DNA of 64,000 bases from WJKR01 sp964556395 (lineage in GTDB: Archaea > Nanobdellota > Nanobdellia > Woesearchaeales > WJKR01). Of this stretch, positions 1 to 8,058 are shown in pieces. A program made the position numbers and the translations under genes. The notes beneath the pieces are model-generated. The model made no database searches, was not told where the DNA came from, and saw nothing but the letters and a program-made list of their open reading frames with translations. Position 1 is the first letter of the stretch. Every line of letters starts with the position of its first letter. Location of the stretch: assembly GCA_964556395.1 (NCBI GenBank), contig CAZKVR010000004.1:32049-96048 (forward strand), written 5' to 3'.

Positions 1-346
1 CGGACAAGAGGTCGTCAAGGACAAGGTACGGATACTCGCCTGGGGCGGAGGCGGCTTCACCACCACCGATAGAGGCCTCATCCGGCAGGCGAAGGAGTGG
101 GCGGGGAGCGAGCACAAGGACGAGCCGACACTCCTGGTGACGCACCCGCCGCCGCACGGGACGGCGCTGGACGTCATCCACTCGGGAGCGCACGTGGGGA
201 ACAAGAGCGTGCGACACGCGATCAAGAAGCTCCAGCCACGGTACGCGGTGTCAGGGCACATCCACGAGTGCGAAGGGGCTGAAGACAACATCGGGCCGAC
301 GACGTGCTACAACCTGGGGCCGCTAGGGAAGATATTGGAATTCTAG
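1..346 (+). CDS. Metallophosphoesterase (calcineurin-like), C-terminal part
   Basis: The reading frame enters from the left edge (first full codon at base 2), so the N-terminal metal-binding motifs are missing. The visible part has THPPPHG and SGHIHE, which match the later histidine motifs (GxxH and GHxH) of the binuclear metallophosphoesterase fold. These hydrolyse phosphoesters at a two-metal centre; the substrate cannot be told. The protein ends LGKILEF with TAG at 344-346. The next gene is convergent. Confidence 0.8.
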   Translation, partial: GQEVVKDKVRILAWGGGGFTTTDRGLIRQAKEWAGSEHKDEPTLLVTHPPPHGTALDVIHSGAHVGNKSVRHAIKKLQPRYAVSGHIHECEGAEDNIGPTTCYNLGPLGKILEF

Positions 347-382
347 CAACAGCAACAACAAAAGAGTAAAAAAATAAGGAGT

Positions 383-565
383 CTACTTCTCCATGTAGCC
401 GCACTTGCCGCACGTCCAGCGGTCCTTATGCTTGGCCATGAACACGCCGCCACCGCACTTGGGGCACGACTTGTTCTTCCTCTTCAGGGCTTCGCCTGAG
501 ACCTCGTAGACCTGTGAGTACTTGTAAGCGGGCTTCTTCTCCTGGGATGCTTTCTTGTCTGCCAT
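383..565 (-). CDS. rps27ae: 30S ribosomal protein S27ae
   Basis: A 60-residue basic protein with a four-cysteine zinc ribbon, CPKCG then CGKCG about 14 residues later. This is the archaeal/eukaryotic small-subunit protein S27ae without the eukaryotic ubiquitin fusion. A GTG at 574 is also in frame, but GGAG at 574-577 sits 8 nt before the ATG at 565, so the ATG start is preferred. It is the last gene of the operon with S24e, Spt4 and Rpo7, an arrangement conserved in archaea. Confidence 0.95.
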   Translation of the reverse strand: MADKKASQEKKPAYKYSQVYEVSGEALKRKNKSCPKCGGGVFMAKHKDRWTCGKCGYMEK

Positions 566-570
566 GGTGT

Positions 571-948
571 TCACTCCTTCTTCTCCTCGGCGGCGCCGTC
601 CTGCTCGTCCGAGGAGTCCTTCTTCTCAGAGGTTTCATCCTTCTGCTCTTCGGAGGCTTCTTCGGCGGGCTTCTCAGCCGGGGCGTGCTTGGCCATGAGG
701 CTCTTGTGCTCGACCGCCTTGGCGTCGTCGAGCTTCTTGTAGACCGCCGCGTCGATGTCGAGCTCTCGCTCTCCGAAGCCGCTCTTCATGGAGCGTACGA
801 TGAGCTGTTCTTCCTTCACCTTCGCCGCCTTGGCGAGCTCTGCGCGGACCTTCTTGCGGTCGGGCGTGGCTCCCTCGAAGGCCATCCTCGCGGTGAGGAG
901 TGTCCGTCCGAGGAGGGGCTGCTCTTCCTTGTTGAGTATCTCTACCAT
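571..948 (-). CDS. rps24e: 30S ribosomal protein S24e
   Basis: A 125-residue protein. The first ~95 residues match S24e (motifs NPLLGR-like QPLLGR, and RSMKSGFGER). The last ~35 residues are a very acidic, Glu/Lys/Ser-rich extension beyond the usual archaeal length of about 100, probably disordered. It overlaps the upstream end of the S27ae ribosome site and lies 10 bp after spt4, indicating co-transcription. Confidence 0.95.
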   Translation of the reverse strand: MVEILNKEEQPLLGRTLLTARMAFEGATPDRKKVRAELAKAAKVKEEQLIVRSMKSGFGERELDIDAAVYKKLDDAKAVEHKSLMAKHAPAEKPAEEASEEQKDETSEKKDSSDEQDGAAEEKKE

Positions 949-958
949 TTGTGTTCCC

Positions 959-1144
959 TTATCGTACTTTGATCGCGTACTCGCCGTTCATCGTCACGTC
1001 CATCTCGTGCGCGACGCGGCTGTTCTTGACGTCCAGGAAGTAGATTCGTCCCTGGGTGTTCGTGGTGAACGAGTCCTTCTTGCAGATGGGGCAGAGGTCG
1101 TCGTCCGTGAACATCTTGCACTTCTTGCATGCCTTCTTCTTCAT
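959..1144 (-). CDS. spt4: Transcription elongation factor Spt4 (RpoE'')
   Basis: A 61-residue zinc protein with CKKC at the N-terminus and CPIC after it, the Spt4/RpoE2 zinc ribbon. Spt4 pairs with Spt5 and clamps RNA polymerase for processive elongation. AGGTGA lies just upstream of the ATG at 1144. It sits in the conserved rpo7-spt4-S24e-S27ae order, but with a CBS-domain gene between rpo7 and spt4. Confidence 0.93.
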   Translation of the reverse strand: MKKKACKKCKMFTDDDLCPICKKDSFTTNTQGRIYFLDVKNSRVAHEMDVTMNGEYAIKVR

Positions 1145-1161
1145 AGGATATCACCTGATTG

Positions 1162-1539
1162 TCAGCCAGCCATGAGCTGGAGGAGGTCCCTCGACGTTAT
1201 GATACCGATCATCTTGTCCTTCTCCGTCACGACGATGCGCCTGAGGAGGTTCTTGCTCATGATCTTGCTGATCTCGAGGAGGGAGGTGTCGACGTCGACC
1301 GTGACGACCTTCTTCGTCATGATGTCCTCGACCTTCGTGGCTTCCGGGTCCTTCTTGTTCGCGATGATCTTGCGGAGGACGTCGCGTTCGGTGACGATGC
1401 CGTCGGGCCGCTTGCCGTCCTTGCTGACGACGAGGCTTCCGACGCTGTGCTTGCTCATCGTCGTGGCGGCTTCCTGCACGGTGGTGTCGGGCTTGACGTT
1501 CATGACGGGCTTGCTCATCCAGTCCTTGACGGTTATCAC
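1162..1539 (-). CDS. Two-CBS-domain protein
   Basis: A 125-residue protein made of two CBS motifs in tandem (roughly residues 1-60 and 65-125; each has a 'V-T-E-R/K-D' or GIITSRD segment). Such stand-alone CBS pairs usually bind adenosyl nucleotides and act as energy or ligand sensors. A GTG directly after the rpo7 stop (1551) would add four residues, but AGGTGA 8 nt upstream of the GTG at 1539 favours the shorter form. Its place inside an RNA polymerase/ribosomal operon is unusual; the partner is unknown. Confidence 0.85.
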   Translation of the reverse strand: MITVKDWMSKPVMNVKPDTTVQEAATTMSKHSVGSLVVSKDGKRPDGIVTERDVLRKIIANKKDPEATKVEDIMTKKVVTVDVDTSLLEISKIMSKNLLRRIVVTEKDKMIGIITSRDLLQLMAG

Positions 1540-1551
1540 GTGGGTTCTCAC

Positions 1552-2097
1552 CTATTTTTTCTTCTCCAAGTCCGCTACGACCCAGTCATCCTTGCCGAGG
1601 CCTTCCTGGCGCATCGTGAGGCCGAGCTTGGGGTTGGCGATGTCCTTGTAGGAGACCGCGATGATGCGGGCGCGGCACACGTCGGCGACGTGAAGGGTGC
1701 GCTTGCTCTCCTTGCCCGCGAGGGCTTTGTCCTTGTTGAAGGAGACGAAGTCGTTCATGGCCTGGCTGATGTGGATCATGCCGTCCATGGGGCCGAGGTT
1801 GATGAAGGCTCCGAAGTCGGCGATGTCCTTGATGGAACCGTACACGACTTCCTGGAGCTCGGGTATGAAGCAGACGAGGTCGAACGTGGTCTCATAGTAG
1901 CACGCGCCGTCTCCCGGGATGATGATGCCTTCCTCGATGTCGTGGACCTGCTCCACGTCGATGACGAGCCCCAGTTCCTTGGAGATGTAGCCGTCGTACT
2001 TCTTCTTGACCTCTCCTATGAGGGCTTCGTCGATCTCCTTGCCGAACTGCTCCGGCGGGAGCCGGATGAAATCCTTGACCTTGACCTTGTAGTACAT
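1552..2097 (-). CDS. rpo7: DNA-directed RNA polymerase subunit Rpo7 (RpoE')
   Basis: A 181-residue protein. The N-terminal RNP-like half starts MYYKVKVKDF, and the C-terminal half is an S1/OB RNA-binding domain (DFGAFINLGPMDGMIHISQ). It forms the polymerase stalk with Rpo4 and contacts emerging RNA. A much longer frame runs upstream but is Arg/Pro-rich and overlaps the PIN gene. The ATG at 2097 has GGGGGAA just before it. Confidence 0.95.
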   Translation of the reverse strand: MYYKVKVKDFIRLPPEQFGKEIDEALIGEVKKKYDGYISKELGLVIDVEQVHDIEEGIIIPGDGACYYETTFDLVCFIPELQEVVYGSIKDIADFGAFINLGPMDGMIHISQAMNDFVSFNKDKALAGKESKRTLHVADVCRARIIAVSYKDIANPKLGLTMRQEGLGKDDWVVADLEKKK

Positions 2098-2111
2098 TGA
2101 GCGGTTCCCCC

Positions 2112-2504
2112 TTATGCCTCGAAAATGAGCTTGCCTTGGTGGTAGGTGAGGACGCGGACGCCTTTCTCCTTGAGGCGTTTCTTGAGCGCCTTGTCCTGCG
2201 TGACGACGACCGCCTTGCCGGGTTTGGCGTGCTCGACGATGGCGTCGTCCGTGTGCTCTGCTGAGGAACGGCCGATGGTTTTTAAAGCTTTTTGTTTGGC
2301 GAGGATGTAGCCGAGCTTGGCGTTGAAGCTCTGCTTCTTCTTGCCTTGCATGAGCCTTTCGAGCTCTGCCAGGACGTTGGCGTGTGTTACGAGCCTGTAG
2401 GGCTCGTCCATGGCGTCGTGGACGAGGGTGAAGACGTCTACGGCCTTGCCTGGCAGGAGGAGGGCGTTGGTGTCGAGGATGACTTCGGTCTTCTTCTTGA
2501 ACAT
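2112..2504 (-). CDS. PIN-domain protein, Fcf1/COG1412-like
   Basis: 130 residues with PIN nuclease landmarks: ILDTNALLLP near the N-terminus, a central helical part, TDDAIVEHA, then VVVTQDKALKK. These supply the acidic metal ligands. Archaeal members next to rpo7 resemble eukaryotic Fcf1, a rRNA-processing PIN protein, so a role in rRNA maturation is plausible but inferred. The frame continues to 2603, yet a TTTATAAA box at 2530-2537 puts the transcription start near 2508, so the ATG at 2504 (leaderless) is chosen. Confidence 0.85.
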   Translation of the reverse strand: MFKKKTEVILDTNALLLPGKAVDVFTLVHDAMDEPYRLVTHANVLAELERLMQGKKKQSFNAKLGYILAKQKALKTIGRSSAEHTDDAIVEHAKPGKAVVVTQDKALKKRLKEKGVRVLTYHQGKLIFEA

Positions 2505-2656
2505 GATAATGGTCGTCGAGAGACGGTCGTTTATAAAGGTTCGTTCTCTGATGTGGAGATTGTTGATATTCGCCTTGGTTGAGGCCGTCTTCTTGGCAAC
2601 CATAAGACAATCACGAGGAAGAAAGTTTAAAAGCCTCTGATTGTCTGTAGAGGTGT

Positions 2657-3040
2657 ATGGAACCGGATGAACTGTTGGATGAGAAGTACGTGTACGCGAT
2701 CGTCGGGGCTTCCCGCGACGAGAGCAAGTACGGCCACAAGGTCTTGGCAGACCTGAAGGGGGCGGGTTATCGTGTCGTGCCGGTCAACCCCCACGCGGAC
2801 GAGGTGCTTGGTCTGAAGGCCTACCCGTCGTTGGAAGACCTGCCTGAGAGGCCTGACGTCGTGGTGTGCGTGGTGCCGCCGCGCGTGACGGAGCAGGTCG
2901 TGGAGGAGGCCGCGTCGCTAGGTGTCAGGAAGGTGTGGATGCAGCCAGGGTCTTCTTCCGAGAAAGCTATACGGTCATGCGAGGAGCACGGCATCGGCTG
3001 CGTGCACGACGCGTGCGTGATGATAGAACGCAAGTCCTAG
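2657..3040 (+). CDS. CoA-binding domain protein (YccU-like)
   Basis: A 127-residue Rossmann-type CoA-binding domain: VGASRDESKYGHKV forms the nucleotide loop, and VVPVNPHADEVLGLKAYPSL and WMQPGSSSE follow the family pattern. Stand-alone members bind CoA; the physiological role is not established. A TTTAAA box at ~2629 sits one turn upstream of the ATG, giving a leaderless mRNA. The 3' end overlaps the convergent parA by 4 bp. Confidence 0.88.
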   Translation: MEPDELLDEKYVYAIVGASRDESKYGHKVLADLKGAGYRVVPVNPHADEVLGLKAYPSLEDLPERPDVVVCVVPPRVTEQVVEEAASLGVRKVWMQPGSSSEKAIRSCEEHGIGCVHDACVMIERKS

Positions 3041-3828
3041 GCGGTCGAGGGTATCTGGTCGAGGACGTCGCTTGAGGCAGGCCGGATCTCGTCTCCGAGG
3101 ACGAGCCTGACGAGGGCGGCGTAGTCCTTCGCGCCGCGGCTGCTCGGCGCGTACCTGAAGATGCTCTTCATCTCCTGGGGCGCTTCCTTGAGCTTGCTGT
3201 TGATTCTGATGGGGTCCGCCAGGGTCTCGTAGTGGTCGTTCTGGAGGTGCTGGAGGGCTTGCCGGCACGCCTTGAGCCGGGCGTCGTACTGCGTGGGTAC
3301 GATGCGGGTGACGCGGAGTTCGTGTCCGAAGTGGTCGTTGAAGTTGGCGATGGCCTCGCGCATCTTGGCGAGGGCGTCGAGCCCGAGGTGGTCTGTCGAG
3401 ACGGGGATGATCGCCTCGTCGGCGTAGAGCATGGCGTTCTGGTTGAGGATGCCTAGGCTGGGGGCGCAGTCGATGAGGACGTAGTCGTACCCTTCCAGGG
3501 GTTGGAGGCTTTCCTTGAGGACGAGGGTGTTGTCTTCCGGGAGCTTTGCGATGAGCTGCTCCGCCTTGGTGAGGCTCTCCTCGCTGCGGAGGATGTCGAG
3601 GTTCTTGCCGAGCTTGCTGATGCACTCCTTGGGCTGGGCGTTCTCGATGAGGAGGTCGTACAGGCTCTTCTGGCTGGTGGCGCCGACGCTGGTCTGGACG
3701 TTGCCCTGGGCGTCGAGGTCGATGAGCAGGACCTTCTTGCCTTCCCGGCTGAGGCCTGCGGCGAGGCTGATGGCGGTGGTCGTCTTGCCGACGCCGCCTT
3801 TCTGGTTGATGATGCATATCTTTCTCAT
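3037..3828 (-). CDS. parA: ParA/Soj-type ATPase
   Basis: 263 residues with the deviant Walker A KGGVGKTT at residues ~9-16, DLDAQGN, and VLIDCAPSLG as Walker B. These proteins dimerise on DNA with ATP and drive partition of chromosomes or plasmids, normally with a ParB-type partner and parS sites. No ParB is visible nearby. A TATA box at 3890-3898 rules out the upstream in-frame start at 3885; GAGG precedes the ATG at 3828. Confidence 0.92.
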   Translation of the reverse strand: MRKICIINQKGGVGKTTTAISLAAGLSREGKKVLLIDLDAQGNVQTSVGATSQKSLYDLLIENAQPKECISKLGKNLDILRSEESLTKAEQLIAKLPEDNTLVLKESLQPLEGYDYVLIDCAPSLGILNQNAMLYADEAIIPVSTDHLGLDALAKMREAIANFNDHFGHELRVTRIVPTQYDARLKACRQALQHLQNDHYETLADPIRINSKLKEAPQEMKSIFRYAPSSRGAKDYAALVRLVLGDEIRPASSDVLDQIPSTA

Positions 3829-4068
3829 GTAGTGACCCTCACAAAAAAAGCTGATTTTCGTATAAGGGGAGGGGGATTTCCACACTGATTTATAAGGTTT
3901 GTTGTTTTATAGCAAAATAAGAGGAAAACAAGACAACAAGAGGCAGATGCAGACAACCCCCACGTCCAAAGGAACCACGAGAAGACACAAACAACCAGAA
4001 GACAGACCCCATAGGAACACCCCAACATATAAAAACGGGAAACACCACGGAACAATAGGTGAACGACA

Positions 4069-4350
4069 ATGATACACGAAGACAGGAAGCAATTGACCGC
4101 CAAAACGCTCGACCTCAAACGAGCCCTCGACTCACTGAAAGAAGAGCTTGAAGCCACGGACTGGTACAACCAACGAGCAGACGCGTGCACAGACGAGAAC
4201 CTCAAGAAGATCCTGCTCCACAACGCAGCCGAAGAGAAAGAACACGCAGCCATGCTCATCGAATGGATCCGAAAGCACGATACCGAGTTCGAGGGCGAGT
4301 TGAAAGAATACCTCTTCTCAGACAAAGAAGACATCACGCACCACGAGTAA
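4069..4350 (+). CDS. Encapsulin-type ferritin (EncFtn family)
   Basis: 93 residues. EELEATDWYNQR and EEKEHAAM match the encapsulated-ferritin family of Rhodospirillum rubrum Rru_A0973. The iron ligands there (E32, E62, H65) align with E26, E56 and H59 here, and W32-Y33 match W38-Y39. EncFtn subunits assemble as a ring of dimers and oxidise Fe(II). The usual C-terminal encapsulin-targeting tail is absent: the protein stops at THHE. No encapsulin shell gene lies next to it. AGGTGA at 4055-4060 and a TATA box at ~4026 serve the ATG. Confidence 0.85.
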   Translation: MIHEDRKQLTAKTLDLKRALDSLKEELEATDWYNQRADACTDENLKKILLHNAAEEKEHAAMLIEWIRKHDTEFEGELKEYLFSDKEDITHHE

Positions 4351-4526
4351 AAACAAGATGTCTTTAGAAAAAAAAACAACTTTTTTCTTACAGATTCTCC
4401 TCACCCCACAACCACTATTATACCAAGAAAAACTCTAGAACCACAACCACACGAGCACCCGTGAACAAGACGCAAACACTTAAAAAAGACAGTGATAAAG
4501 GAGAGAAGAAGAGGTGAACACACACC

Positions 4527-5216
4527 ATGGCCATGAACATCCAGCTCAAGAAGAAACCCCAGAACCCGACGATCATCCAAGGATTCCCAGGATTCGGACT
4601 CATAGGAACCATAGCGACAGAATTCCTCATCGACCACCTCGACGCGGAACTCATCGGAGAATTCATCTACGACGACCTCCCAGCGACGGTAGCCATCCAC
4701 CAGGGCAAGCTCGTCAAACCCATGGAAGTCTACTACGCGAAGAAAGAGAACCTCGTCATACTACACGCCATCATGGCACCGAAAGGCAAGGAATGGGAGG
4801 TCACCGACCAGGTCATAGACCTCACCAAGAAGCTCAAGGCCAAGAAAGTCGTCTGCCTGGAAGGCGTGATGAGCCCTGAGAGCGAGAACATCTACAGCTG
4901 GGGCGACCCCAAACTGGAGAAGCAAGGAGTCAAGCCCATCAAGGAAAGCATCGTGCTAGGCGTCACGGCAGCGCTCATGGCGAGGCACCCGAAGAAGACC
5001 GCCTGCCTGTTCGCGGAGTCACACTCGCAACTACCCGACAGCAAGGCTGCGGCGAGGCTGATAAAAGTCCTCGACAAATACCTCGGCCTCAAAGTGGACC
5101 CGAAACCGCTGTACACCCAAGCCCAAGCCTTCGAAGACAAGCTCAAAGGCATCCTCCAACAGGCCAGCAAGGCGAACACGGAGAAGGAACGCAAAGACCT
5201 CACCTACCTGGGCTGA
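4527..5216 (+). CDS. PAC2-family protein, proteasome assembly chaperone-like
   Basis: 229 residues. The N-terminus has the PAC2 signature IQGFPGFGLIGTIA followed by LIDHLDAELIGEF; the middle carries the MSPESENIYSWGD and SHSQLPDSKAAARL segments typical of the archaeal branch. Archaeal PAC2 proteins (PbaA type) help assemble 20S proteasomes; a proteasome beta subunit is encoded at 59.6 kb. TATA at ~4482 and GAGGTGA at 4511-4517 decide the ATG at 4527. Confidence 0.88.
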   Translation: MAMNIQLKKKPQNPTIIQGFPGFGLIGTIATEFLIDHLDAELIGEFIYDDLPATVAIHQGKLVKPMEVYYAKKENLVILHAIMAPKGKEWEVTDQVIDLTKKLKAKKVVCLEGVMSPESENIYSWGDPKLEKQGVKPIKESIVLGVTAALMARHPKKTACLFAESHSQLPDSKAAARLIKVLDKYLGLKVDPKPLYTQAQAFEDKLKGILQQASKANTEKERKDLTYLG

Positions 5217-5217
5217 G

Positions 5218-5234
5218 AAAAAAAAAGTTTTTTT
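5218..5234. terminator. Bidirectional A-tract/T-tract terminator
   Basis: Nine A, one G, then seven T lie exactly between the convergent PAC2 gene (+) and antiporter gene (-). Read from either side this gives a T-run right after the stop codon, the usual intrinsic terminator of archaea. Confidence 0.7.
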
Positions 5235-5235
5235 C

Positions 5236-6477
5236 TTATTGCTTGTTCTCCTCCAACTTGACGCGGATGAGCCGCTGGCTGTACCGGTCGATGACCGTGC
5301 TCAAGAGGATTGAATACACCATCTCCAGGACGATGAGCTGGACGACGACATCCATGAACGGCTCCAAGGAAGCCGGGATGGCGAAGACGGAGAGGGAGAA
5401 GGCGACGACCGCGACGGCGATGCCCTTGGGCATCGAACACGCCATGAACAACCGCTCCTTCAGGTTGAAACGCTTGTCGCCCTTCCCCTTGCTGAAGAAG
5501 ATGGAGAAGGTGGTGAACCTGGTAGCCAGGAGCAGGAGGAAGATGAGGATTGAGACGAGGAAGAGGTGGAGTGAGAACTGGACGCGGATGATGAGACCTA
5601 TGAGGAGGAAGACAAGCACGGTGAGGCTGTTGCTGAGCATGCTGTTGAACTCCTGCAACGACTCCTTCTCCTTGACGTAGACGTTGCCGAAGAACAAGCC
5701 GAGCGTGGCGACGGCGAGGACGCCATTACCCTGGAGGTTCTCAGCCAGGATGTAGGTGAGCAAGGAAGCGGTGATGAGACCGACCGGGCTGAAACGCTGG
5801 CTGTAAGCATGCCTCATGGTCTTGATCACCACGATGCCAACGATGACACCGGCCCCCACGCCGACGACGACCTCCTGTAACAAGGGGATGAACTGGCCGG
5901 CGATGGCGTCCGCCACACCGACGCTCACGTTCTGCAGGACGTCGAGGATGATGAACGGCAAGACGACCATGATAGGCGTGTTGAGGATGGCCTCGACCTC
6001 GAGGAACTCGATGACACGGTTCGTCTTGCTCTTCAGCATGATGAACACGCTGCCAGGGTCTGTGCCCGAGAGGACGAACGACAACAACACCGCGAACAGG
6101 ACGCTCTCAGCGCTGAAAGACCCGAAGAGGAGCCAAGAGGAAACAGGAGCTATGACAAGGATGTTGAGAAAGATGAACAACAAGGTCACCTTCAAGGCGC
6201 CTGAAGAGAAACGGTTCACGCTACGCAGCTCGAAACGGCTCGCGCCGTCAAAGATCACCATGACGAGGGTGAGGACCGCGAGGGAGACGAGGAAGGAAGA
6301 GGAGAATGAGAAGCGCTCCGCACCCTCAGGGAGGAAGACGCCCAACAAGATACCGGCGACGACGAGGAACAAGATGTTGTTCACGTTAAGCTTCTTGGCG
6401 AGGAGGGAGAGGACGAGGCCGAGGAGCAAGAGCAAGGCCAAGTCGGTCAGGAAGAACGTCGCAGCATCAACACCCAC
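5236..6477 (-). CDS. Cation/proton antiporter (CPA superfamily)
   Basis: 413 residues with about 12 hydrophobic segments, the size of NhaP/CPA1-type antiporters. GTDPGSVFIM matches the discontinuous-helix TDP motif. The following segment reads EVEAILNTP where electroneutral CPA1 members normally have an Asn-Asp pair; here Asp is replaced by Thr. The GTG at 6477 is preceded by AGGTGA with a 7-nt gap, so the upstream extension to 6705 (which overlaps the divergent transporter) is rejected. Likely exchanges Na+ or K+ for H+; ion choice unknown. Confidence 0.85.
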   Translation of the reverse strand: MGVDAATFFLTDLALLLLLGLVLSLLAKKLNVNNILFLVVAGILLGVFLPEGAERFSFSSSFLVSLAVLTLVMVIFDGASRFELRSVNRFSSGALKVTLLFIFLNILVIAPVSSWLLFGSFSAESVLFAVLLSFVLSGTDPGSVFIMLKSKTNRVIEFLEVEAILNTPIMVVLPFIILDVLQNVSVGVADAIAGQFIPLLQEVVVGVGAGVIVGIVVIKTMRHAYSQRFSPVGLITASLLTYILAENLQGNGVLAVATLGLFFGNVYVKEKESLQEFNSMLSNSLTVLVFLLIGLIIRVQFSLHLFLVSILIFLLLLATRFTTFSIFFSKGKGDKRFNLKERLFMACSMPKGIAVAVVAFSLSVFAIPASLEPFMDVVVQLIVLEMVYSILLSTVIDRYSQRLIRVKLEENKQ

Positions 6478-6666
6478 TCTATGATCACCTCTCCAGACCA
6501 GACTAGGAAAGAGACTGTTTATTAATGTTTCTCTTAAAAAGATAGGTTTGAAGGAAGACGAGGAAGAAGAATCCTTGACGAGACATCCGCAGCACCAGGG
6601 AAGAACAGGTCTCTGGCCAGGAAAGAAGAAAACGTTTAAATACGACGACCGTCGAGGAAGGGCGTG

Positions 6667-8031
6667 ATGAAGAGCATCCGAGAACACGTCACGGGCGAGA
6701 AACACAAGAACCGCGTGTTATTGGCGCTGAGCGACCACATCTCAAAACTCGTCCACACCAAGCTCTGGCTCAAAGTCCTCATAGCACTAGGACTCGGAAG
6801 CGTCATCGGAATACTACTCGGACCTGACATGGGGCTGGTGACGAAGGAAGCGGCGGCGACCATCACGGACTGGCTGGCATTGCCGGGACACCTCTTCCTA
6901 GCAGTCATCAAGATGATCATCATACCGCTCATCTTCTCATCAATCATCGTAGGCCTCGTGTCGAGCGGGAGCTCGGCTTTCCTGAAGAAGATCGGGCCAC
7001 GCATGGCAGTATACTTCGTCATCACGACCACGGTGGCGATCATGATAGGATTCGGCATCACCGAGCTCATACAACCAGGGGCGTACATCGACCCGGCCAG
7101 CTTCGACACCACCAGCGAAGCGGAGATGCCAGACGTCTCCGCGACAGAAGGAGGGTCCGTCCCGGAACGGATCGTCAGCCTGGTACCGAGCAACCCGGTC
7201 GAGACGATGGTGAAAGGAGACCTGTTAGGAGTGGTGATACTCTCCATCGTCGCGGGCATCGCCATGCTCTCGCTGTCGAAGAAACACTTCGAAAGCATGG
7301 TCAACCTCCTCGAAGGAATCCAAGAAGTCACGATGAGGATCATCAAATGGGTGATGCACATCGTACCGCTGGCCGTACTCGGACTGATAGCCCAAGTCAC
7401 CTCCAAGATAGGACTGTCAGTCCTGGCAGGACTAGGTGTGTACGTCATCACCGTGCTGGCAGGGTTATTGCTGCTCGTCGTGTTCTACAACATGATAGTG
7501 TTCTTCTTCAGCAACACCACGCCGCGGGAATTCATGAAGAACATCAAAGAAGCACAGCTACTAGCGTTCTCGACCTCGAGCTCGGCAGCCGTCATGCCAT
7601 TGTCGATAAAGATAGGCGAGGAACGGTTGAAAGTCCGGAAAGCCATCAGCGAATTCCTCATACCAGTCGGCGCGACGGTGAACATGGACGGCACCGCGCT
7701 GTACCAAGCCGTCGCGACGATATTCCTCGCGCAAGCATTCGGCGTCACGCTGACGATGGGAGCGCTGGTGACAATCATCGCCATCACCGTCGGGGCATCG
7801 ATAGGGACGCCGTCAGTGCCGGGAGTCGGCATCGTGGTGTTGGCGACGATACTACAGACAGCAGGGATACCAGCGGCAGGGATAGCGCTGATACTCGGCG
7901 TGGACCGCATCCTCGACATGTCACGGACGACGATCAACGTGACGGGGAACCTCGCGGCGTGCCTGTACTTCGACAAGGAACTAGCGCACCTGTTGGACGC
8001 GGCGCCGGCAGTACAAGAAGCGACGGCGTGA
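6667..8031 (+). CDS. Dicarboxylate/amino acid:cation symporter (GltPh family)
   Basis: 454 residues, a DAACS elevator transporter. HP1 tip TSSSAAVMP, the NMDGTA cation motif and the HP2-TM8 region DMSRTTINVTGN are all present. The Arg of DMSRT matches GltPh R397, which binds the side-chain carboxylate of aspartate or glutamate, so an acidic substrate is likely. The last Asn aligns with GltPh D405, an Na1-site ligand, so cation coupling may differ. TTTAAATA at 6636-6643 makes the mRNA leaderless; GTG 6664 and ATG 6667 are both possible starts. Confidence 0.93.
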   Translation: MKSIREHVTGEKHKNRVLLALSDHISKLVHTKLWLKVLIALGLGSVIGILLGPDMGLVTKEAAATITDWLALPGHLFLAVIKMIIIPLIFSSIIVGLVSSGSSAFLKKIGPRMAVYFVITTTVAIMIGFGITELIQPGAYIDPASFDTTSEAEMPDVSATEGGSVPERIVSLVPSNPVETMVKGDLLGVVILSIVAGIAMLSLSKKHFESMVNLLEGIQEVTMRIIKWVMHIVPLAVLGLIAQVTSKIGLSVLAGLGVYVITVLAGLLLLVVFYNMIVFFFSNTTPREFMKNIKEAQLLAFSTSSSAAVMPLSIKIGEERLKVRKAISEFLIPVGATVNMDGTALYQAVATIFLAQAFGVTLTMGALVTIIAITVGASIGTPSVPGVGIVVLATILQTAGIPAAGIALILGVDRILDMSRTTINVTGNLAACLYFDKELAHLLDAAPAVQEATA

Positions 8032-8058
8032 AACACGCACGAGGACGACCCACACCAG

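Noticed and set aside
1159..2100. 313-codon open frame on the + strand
   Set aside because: Antisense to the CBS and rpo7 genes; Asp/Val/Leu-rich shadow sequence.
3886..4068. Possible gene in the gap between parA and the ferritin
   Set aside because: Only divergent TATA boxes and the AGGTGA site of the ferritin are visible; the frames here are compositional.
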